From contig JAFREE010000127.1 in the NCBI GenBank assembly GCA_019400425.1, positions 1-64,000 on the forward strand: DNA of 64,000 nucleotides, read 5' to 3'. The DNA comes from Hymenochaete sp. R1 (taxonomy: Eukaryota > Basidiomycota > Agaricomycetes > Hymenochaetales > Hymenochaetaceae). The notes beneath the pieces were generated by a model. That model saw only the letters and a list, made by a program, of their open reading frames with translations, was not told the origin of the DNA and made no database searches. The position numbers and the translations under genes were made by a program. Shown here one piece after another: positions 58,642 to 64,000 of the stretch. Position 1 is the stretch's first letter; every line of letters starts with the position of its first letter.

Positions 58642-60184
58642 TCAGTAAAATGTCCGATCTTGCAAACGCCAACGGCGTAGAGGCCCTATCCACAAGACGG
58701 ATTGCGGCTCCGTTGTTTTCACTTGGGAAGAATGTGATTTGACGCGATCACTCTGCTCTTCTGGATCGCTATCATCATGGCCTATCCTGTTACGGTGTTC
58801 TTCCTGCCGCCTGCTCCCAGTCCTGACACGGTCGCGTATCCCAAAACTACCCAATCCCCATCCAACGACACCCGATCCTTGATAATCCGAATTACCATCC
58901 GCAGATTCTATTCCATAAGCAGCCCGTCGCCGGCGCATCCATTCGAGAGCCTGACTGTGTGCTGCTGCAAGATGTGCACGGCGCAAGAGGTGGTAAAAAT
59001 GCGAAAGCATGACTATGGGACGCGTAGAACGAATGCGCGAGAAAGCTCCTGGTTCCGTACTAGTTGAACCTGTCGAAACTTCGTTCTCGCCGGAATTGTG
59101 ACTCTCAGAAGCCACAGAGCCCGAGTTTCTGTCGCTGACAATGCTCTCGTTTCGTGCTACTGTTTCATCTACCCTGCGAACGAGGCCTAACGTCTCCGAG
59201 GCGTTCCTCCACAAAGCTTGCGCCTTCTCCTTTCGAACGCTTTTCCGCATCGCTCGAGCTTTTCGCTTTTTATATCGACGTTCTTCTCGGTGCAATAGCT
59301 CTTCCACCTCCCCAACCCCTCTCCCACCACCAACCCACCACCACCAGCCCAAGAAACTTTGCCATAGGACGACCGACCATATGAGACTCGGTAGCCAAAG
59401 ATATTGATCCTTTGTAGGGATATAGAGGAAGTTCAACGCAGTGGATATGACCGCAAGTGCTAGGGCAGCTGTCCCAAACGCGGCCGTTCCGCCATCGGTT
59501 CGCCAAGCCTGCTTCCGGTTGACGAGGAATCCCCAAAGGAATAGAGCCGCTGTAAAAAGAAGAGATAAGGTCGCATTGCAGGTGTTTCTTATCGTATCTG
59601 CGATATCCACCACTGTCTGTGACTGATGTATAGGCAACAATTCCATTGCAGCGGATAAAACTGCTAAAGGGCCTAGAAGACCCAAAATCAACCGCTGCTC
59701 GAGTTTTGAAGGATACAGCAAAGTCAGGAACTGAATATGGGTCACCTGCTCCACCATCAAAAGCTGCACTCTCAAGGATCATATAAGAACAATCTACCTG
59801 GACAAGAGCGGATGTAGTCGCATCCATAGCATACCAAGCGGCAAGCTCGGCTGTTGTCCACGACGTTGTATCCAAAGGCCCTTCCGAAGACGTATCGTTA
59901 GAATATGTTGCGATGGGCGGAACATCCTTAGCTAGATATTTGATCATATACGGCCAGACTTGTGTGTCCGCAAAAGAAGCTGTCAGGATGACGGATAACG
60001 TCGCAATAAGCGACACAAGTAGCGACAAGACACCCGCTAATTGAAGGCTGTAATTCAATGGCGCCAGGGGCCAGTGATATTGGGCAGTAAAGATCAGATG
60101 CGTGAGGAGCACTGCGGTCAATGCAAAGACGATGCCGTTTAAAAGTATTTGGACGGGCAAGGAGCGTGCAAAGGCAGGTTGCAT
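58642..60184 (-). CDS. Unrecognised six-helix membrane protein with basic C-terminal tail
   Basis: Two exons are joined across a ~52-nt intron near 59750-59800 (LVQ|VTHIQFLTLLYPS). The first ~300 residues hold about six hydrophobic helices: ILLNGIVFALTAVLLTHLIF, LAGVLSLLVSLIATLSVILT, LILGLLGPLAVLSAAMELLP, TLSLLFTAALFLWGFLVN, FGTAALALAVISTALNFLYI and LPSLIWSVVLWQSFLGWWWW. A highly charged region follows (EERRYKKRKARAMRKSVRKE), then a Ser/Arg-rich tail. I do not recognise a family. The topology suggests a cytosolic basic tail. Similar orphan membrane proteins are common in basidiomycete genomes. The start at 60184 is the first ATG in frame; an upstream exon cannot be excluded. Confidence 0.7.
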
Positions 60185-60763
60185 GACTAAGATGGGATTC
60201 TGTTCATATCTATTAAGGGGATTGGGGATCGGTTTTATGAATCACACAAACTGAAGAAGAGCTCACCCTTTTTGGAAACATGGTTTCGAAAGGCATACCA
60301 CAAGTATGAGGCAAAGAATACCTCGACTTAAAGACTTGACCATGGTGACGGTCATTGAGGACGAGTGATGGAATGGAATATTGTATGGAATGGATCGGCC
60401 AAGCAAGCAAAACGAATAATGTGACGCTGGCGTCACACCGCTACTACACTAAAGCGGACGCTGTCACAACCCGTTCTTAGCAAAGTCACACTACTGTGAC
60501 TACACTACTGACAGTGACACTGGACACACGCACCCAGTTCCACCGACGAACAGATCAGGTAGCACCAGCATAGGACGGAAGGAGTCATGAGTTCCAAGGT
60601 TCAAAATATTACACGCGATCGTAATAGTACGGATGTGAGGGTTTCAAGATTTAAATGTCGAAAGGGAATGATATGATAATTCTATGGCCGTCTAACTTGT
60701 CTTATGTGTCAATATATAAATCGTACTTATTAGATCAATTTTTGATTAAGCTGATTGAGCCAT
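60185..60763. promoter_or_regulatory. Region upstream of the six-helix protein gene, no gene seen
   Basis: This 579-bp stretch contains repeated CACTACTGTGAC/ACACTACTG strings (about 60439-60515) and lies between a start codon and the MDL1-like stop. It is a promoter region by position; no gene is visible. Confidence 0.45.
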
Positions 60764-63557
60764 CTATTGTCCACTCGACGACAGTATCATATCAGCCGTG
60801 TTCGTATCAAGCTGTGCCGCCATGAGTGCACGAAATCGGGAATGGGGGTTCGAAACCTTGATCGCAATTTCCCTATCAGCCAGTGACAAAGCAATGTGAT
60901 TTATTAGGCAACGCACCAAGTCTCGATACGATCCAGACTCCACTATCCTTCCGTCTAAATGAACTGTCAGTCAATGCTTCATTTGAGTTACTATAATGAC
61001 ATGCCTTCCAGCACAACTATTCGTTCTGCTCTAGCTATCGTAGATATCCTATGGGCAACTATAAGGCAAGTCGTCTGATGAGAAGACAGTATCTTGTCAA
61101 TAGCATCATTAACCTGAAACAAGCTTATTCATCGTGAGAGTCAATCCTATATCTATCTTCACATACCCTGTGCTCAGACGTAGCGTCCAGAGAGCTTGTA
61201 GCTTCATCCATGGCGAGAATAGTCGGCTTCTTCAATAGGGCGCGAGCGATGGCAAGCCGTTGACGTTGGCCCCCGCTCAACGTTAACCTCCCAACTGTCG
61301 AATGAATAATATTTGTTAGCAGGAATAACTCGAAATCGCAATGGTCGCACAATACCTTCTGTGTCAAAGCCTTGTGGCATACCCCAAATAAAATCACAAT
61401 TTGATAGACGAGCCGCCTCTTCGATGTCCACGTGTGTCGCGTTGTCATTCCCGAAGGCGATGTTGGACGCTATCGTACCATTAAAGAGGACCGGGTCTTG
61501 CGGTACGACTCCGATTAAGCTTCGCCACGAATGAAGAGTAAAATCTCGTATATCTGAAGGGATTATATTAAGCACTCGCTTGGGGTTCACGCCAAAGCTT
61601 TACGATACCTTGACCGTTGAAAGTGATATGGCCGCTGATTGGATCGTAGAACCGAAGAAGCAAAGACTGTACACTCGACTTGCCGCTCCCGCTCTGACCG
61701 CTAACAAGACTAATCAACTTGCTATATATTCAGATAGAAATGCTAGCGACACGTACACAATAGCGACGCTTTCGCCGACTTTGAGCTGAAGATTGAAGTT
61801 CTCCAGAACTCTGACTCCTTTCCGACCAGGGTATTCGAAATCCACGTTCTCAAAAGAAATAACGCCCTTATTGCAAGCTGGATGACTTTGACCATCGGAC
61901 GTGTTGCTTGTTCTACGCTCTAAAAGCTCAAACAACCTGGTTCCAGCCCCTGCCGCACGCATTATTGAGGCCTGAAAAGCAGAACAATCAGTCACCACAG
62001 TTTCCTTCAATTCAGGAAGAATATTCGAACGAAAAAGGAACTGTCCGGAATGGGATATCAGCATCAGTATTGATCGAACCAAGAATGGGCTGGACCACAG
62101 ACGAAAGTAATGATAGGCCGTTTCCAACATAAACAGTATACAGTAGCATGCTTGTCAGGTCGCCTACAGTAACGACGCCTTGAGCTACGAGGTTGCCGCC
62201 TTTAAAAGATGTTTATGGGTGTGTGCTTAAGAAAAAAAGGAAGACGTTATTTGTACCATAACCGAGAAGACACAACAATGTCACATTCCCACTCCATCCA
62301 GTCGCTCCAAAGAAAATACCACTGGCAAACGCCTCCTTACGCGCTAGAGTCAGAACTTGTTGTACTTTAGCTGTAAATTTGCCGTGCTCTTGGTTTTGCG
62401 CATTGAAAGCTTGAACAGTGCGAAAAGCGGAAAGAGATTCCGTTGCTACTTTCGTCATGTCCCCCACGGCCTCTTGAGTCTTGTTGGATAGACGTTTGAT
62501 GTATCTTCCGTAGAAAAACTGCCATCGGTGATTAACACGGAGCTAAGGTAAGGCGGAAAAAGAGATAAAACTCACGGCTCCCACAGAAACGGGTGGGACA
62601 ACCAAGAGCATGACCATTGTGAGCTGGGGTGATAAATAAATCATTGCGCCAACTGAATGTTTTATTTACGAAACCTTGTCAACCAGGGCTGCAGAAGATA
62701 AGAATGTATGGGCACTCACGGCCTACGGAAGCCATTACAACGGCTCTGAGACCGTCGCTAAGATTCTGTGTGATTCTCAAGAGATTTAAGAAAGATAGGC
62801 CTCTCAAAAGAGCTCACGAAAAACTTACGACTCTCCAACGATACTGGAATCAGCACTTAACCTACTAATAACATCCCCTTCGCCCCTCTCAACGTAATCT
62901 ATATCTTGCCTCAATGCATTCGCGTACGAATCCTTCCTTAATCGAGCGACAATGCGCTGACCAGAGAGTCGCATCAAAATCGATCTTCCGGCATTCGCGA
63001 CTGCACCGACAGTGAAGGTAATCAATAGCAGCACAGAGGCTTGAGTGAGACTTAGCCCCAAAGGTATTTGCTAAAAGAACTGTCAGCTTTCAATCATGTC
63101 ATTATTGAGAAGAAGAAAAACTGACCGGATTCGAGGACGAAAAAAAGTCAATGAGTTTCCCCACAGTGAATGGTATGGACAACGAGACGGAAGAAGAAAT
63201 GAATAGGAGGCCAATAGCAGAAAACAATGTCTTGCGTTCAGGCCGTGCCAGCCTCAGTATTTTTCGAATGGAAGTGAGGCGGGTGCCGTCTTCAAAAGAA
63301 ATGAGAGAACGTGCGGTACGAAACGGATTGTGTGATTGCTGTTGCTTGCTACTGTGGTGATAGAAAGTACGAGTGTGCGAGAAGCTTTTGTAGCGAAACC
63401 GGCCCGAAAGCCCTATCCTTACCATGTCCGCTCTAGCATGGTATCCATAATGCAATGCAACGCGAGAAGTAGCGAACGGGGTCACAGTGAGTGGCGTTCG
63501 AAGGCATGGAGCAATGGCCGACGGTGCTCTGTAACTGTAACAGAGCACGGACGACAT
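60764..63557 (-). CDS. Mitochondrial half-size ABC transporter, MDL1/ABCB10-like
   Basis: The ATG at 63557 opens a basic, hydroxyl-rich presequence-like N-terminus ([20 protein letters not shown]), suggesting mitochondrial import. The transmembrane domain has [89 protein letters not shown] and [40 protein letters not shown]. The nucleotide domain has [10 protein letters not shown] (Walker A, split by an intron), [52 protein letters not shown] (Walker B) and [16 protein letters not shown]. The end is [20 protein letters not shown]. Mdl1 exports peptides from the mitochondrial matrix. The last intron is 60 nt and has no stop in frame. Around ten introns were spliced by hand. Confidence 0.9.
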
Positions 63558-63903
63558 CGAAATGATTTGTGAATGTTGCCCAAGCAATAATAGACGATCT
63601 TAGTTTGTTGGAATTAAAAGGAGAGCATCTTGGTATCTGGCAAAGTGCAGACGGTTCGGCGTAGGATCCTCAGGTGAACACAGAAAGCGGGAAAGAAAAG
63701 TCAGACAGAATATTCTGAATAAATCGGTTTGAAAAGGGTCTCACGTGATTGAGACAGGCGCGGGCGCGTCGCCGTACTAGCTGCTGTCGCGCTGTCGCGC
63801 TGTCGTCTCTTTAATTTCTTCTATTCTCTCCACCACAGTACTTTGGCTTTTCCACGTCCGCACATTCGGGCGAAGTTTGCTGCTTCTCTATCTAGATAGC
63901 GAA
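63558..63903. promoter_or_regulatory. Divergent promoter between MDL1-like gene and the next gene
   Basis: This 346-bp region contains three tandem copies of a GCTGTCGCG-like 9-mer (about 63780-63810), followed by a C/T-rich stretch before the ATG at 63904. Confidence 0.45.
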
Positions 63904-64000
63904 ATGGAATTCGTAAACGATGATATTGACCTTGACCGGGCAGCCTCCGCCTTTCCGGATATTGGCGTGGAGGGTTTGGACGATGTACCTGTCCCACCCT
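63904..64000 (+). CDS. Start of an unidentified gene (3' truncated by window edge)
   Basis: The ATG is followed by 31 codons without a stop: MEFVNDDIDLDRAASAFPDI then GVEGLDDVPVP. The acidic, hydrophobic-poor start faintly resembles N-termini of fungal clathrin light chains, but 32 residues are too few to name it. Confidence 0.5.
   Translation, partial: MEFVNDDIDLDRAASAFPDIGVEGLDDVPVPP

Noticed and set aside
60840..60870. GGTTCGAAACC-like string resembling a tRNA T-arm
   Set aside because: No matching acceptor, D or anticodon stems at the right spacing; the site lies at the 3' end of the MDL1-like coding region.

Overview
The window looks like a gene-dense stretch of a filamentous basidiomycete, most likely an agaricomycete. 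Most genes carry many GT-AG introns of about 50-60 nt. The gene families also fit: a cerato-platanin, CFEM/GPI surface proteins, Zn2Cys6 regulators with a split finger, a Ppo-type fatty-acid dioxygenase and a bestrophin-like channel. I see no tRNA, rRNA, CRISPR array, transposase or reverse transcriptase.

Layout. 0-11 kb: 3' part of UTP20 (ribosome biogenesis), CTDK-I gamma subunit CTK3, a secreted cerato-platanin, a 6-phosphogluconate-dehydrogenase-like oxidoreductase, an SLD3-type replication-initiation factor and a bestrophin-like channel. 11-25 kb: a G+C-rich, microsatellite-rich patch with an old yellow enzyme gene (frame broken by a perfect 23-bp tandem duplication), an unrecognised NTF2-like protein, a CFEM/GPI protein and a G-protein alpha subunit with a pyrimidine-rich leader. 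A 4.9-kb convergent region without a convincing gene follows, then protein-L-isoaspartate methyltransferase. 26-35 kb: a small CFEM/GPI protein and two paralogous Zn2Cys6 transcription factors arranged head to head. 35-44 kb: GlcNAc-6-phosphate deacetylase, class II fructose-bisphosphate aldolase (with 12-nt and 6-nt microexons) and a Ppo-type dioxygenase whose P450 half has lost its heme-ligand signature. 45-64 kb: an intronless F-box-like protein, a COX7c/COX8-like subunit, a P4-ATPase flippase, NMN adenylyltransferase, a LARGE-like glycosyltransferase, GlcNAc kinase, the cornichon cargo receptor ERV14, an unrecognised six-helix membrane protein, an MDL1-type mitochondrial ABC transporter and the first codons of another gene.

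Working together. Most genes are housekeeping and unrelated to their neighbours. The clearest pathway link is GlcNAc catabolism: the kinase (55.8-57.1 kb) makes GlcNAc-6-P and the deacetylase (35.3-37.3 kb) acts on it. They lie 18.5 kb apart and are not a tight cluster. I found no single strong candidate for a wholly new system. The best leads are the duplicated regulator pair with different splice-donor types, the decayed P450 domain of the dioxygenase, the disrupted old yellow enzyme, the aldolase microexons and the unexplained 4.9-kb gap after the G-alpha gene.

Exon boundaries were placed by hand from splice consensus, reading frame and remembered family conservation. No alignment or database search was run.
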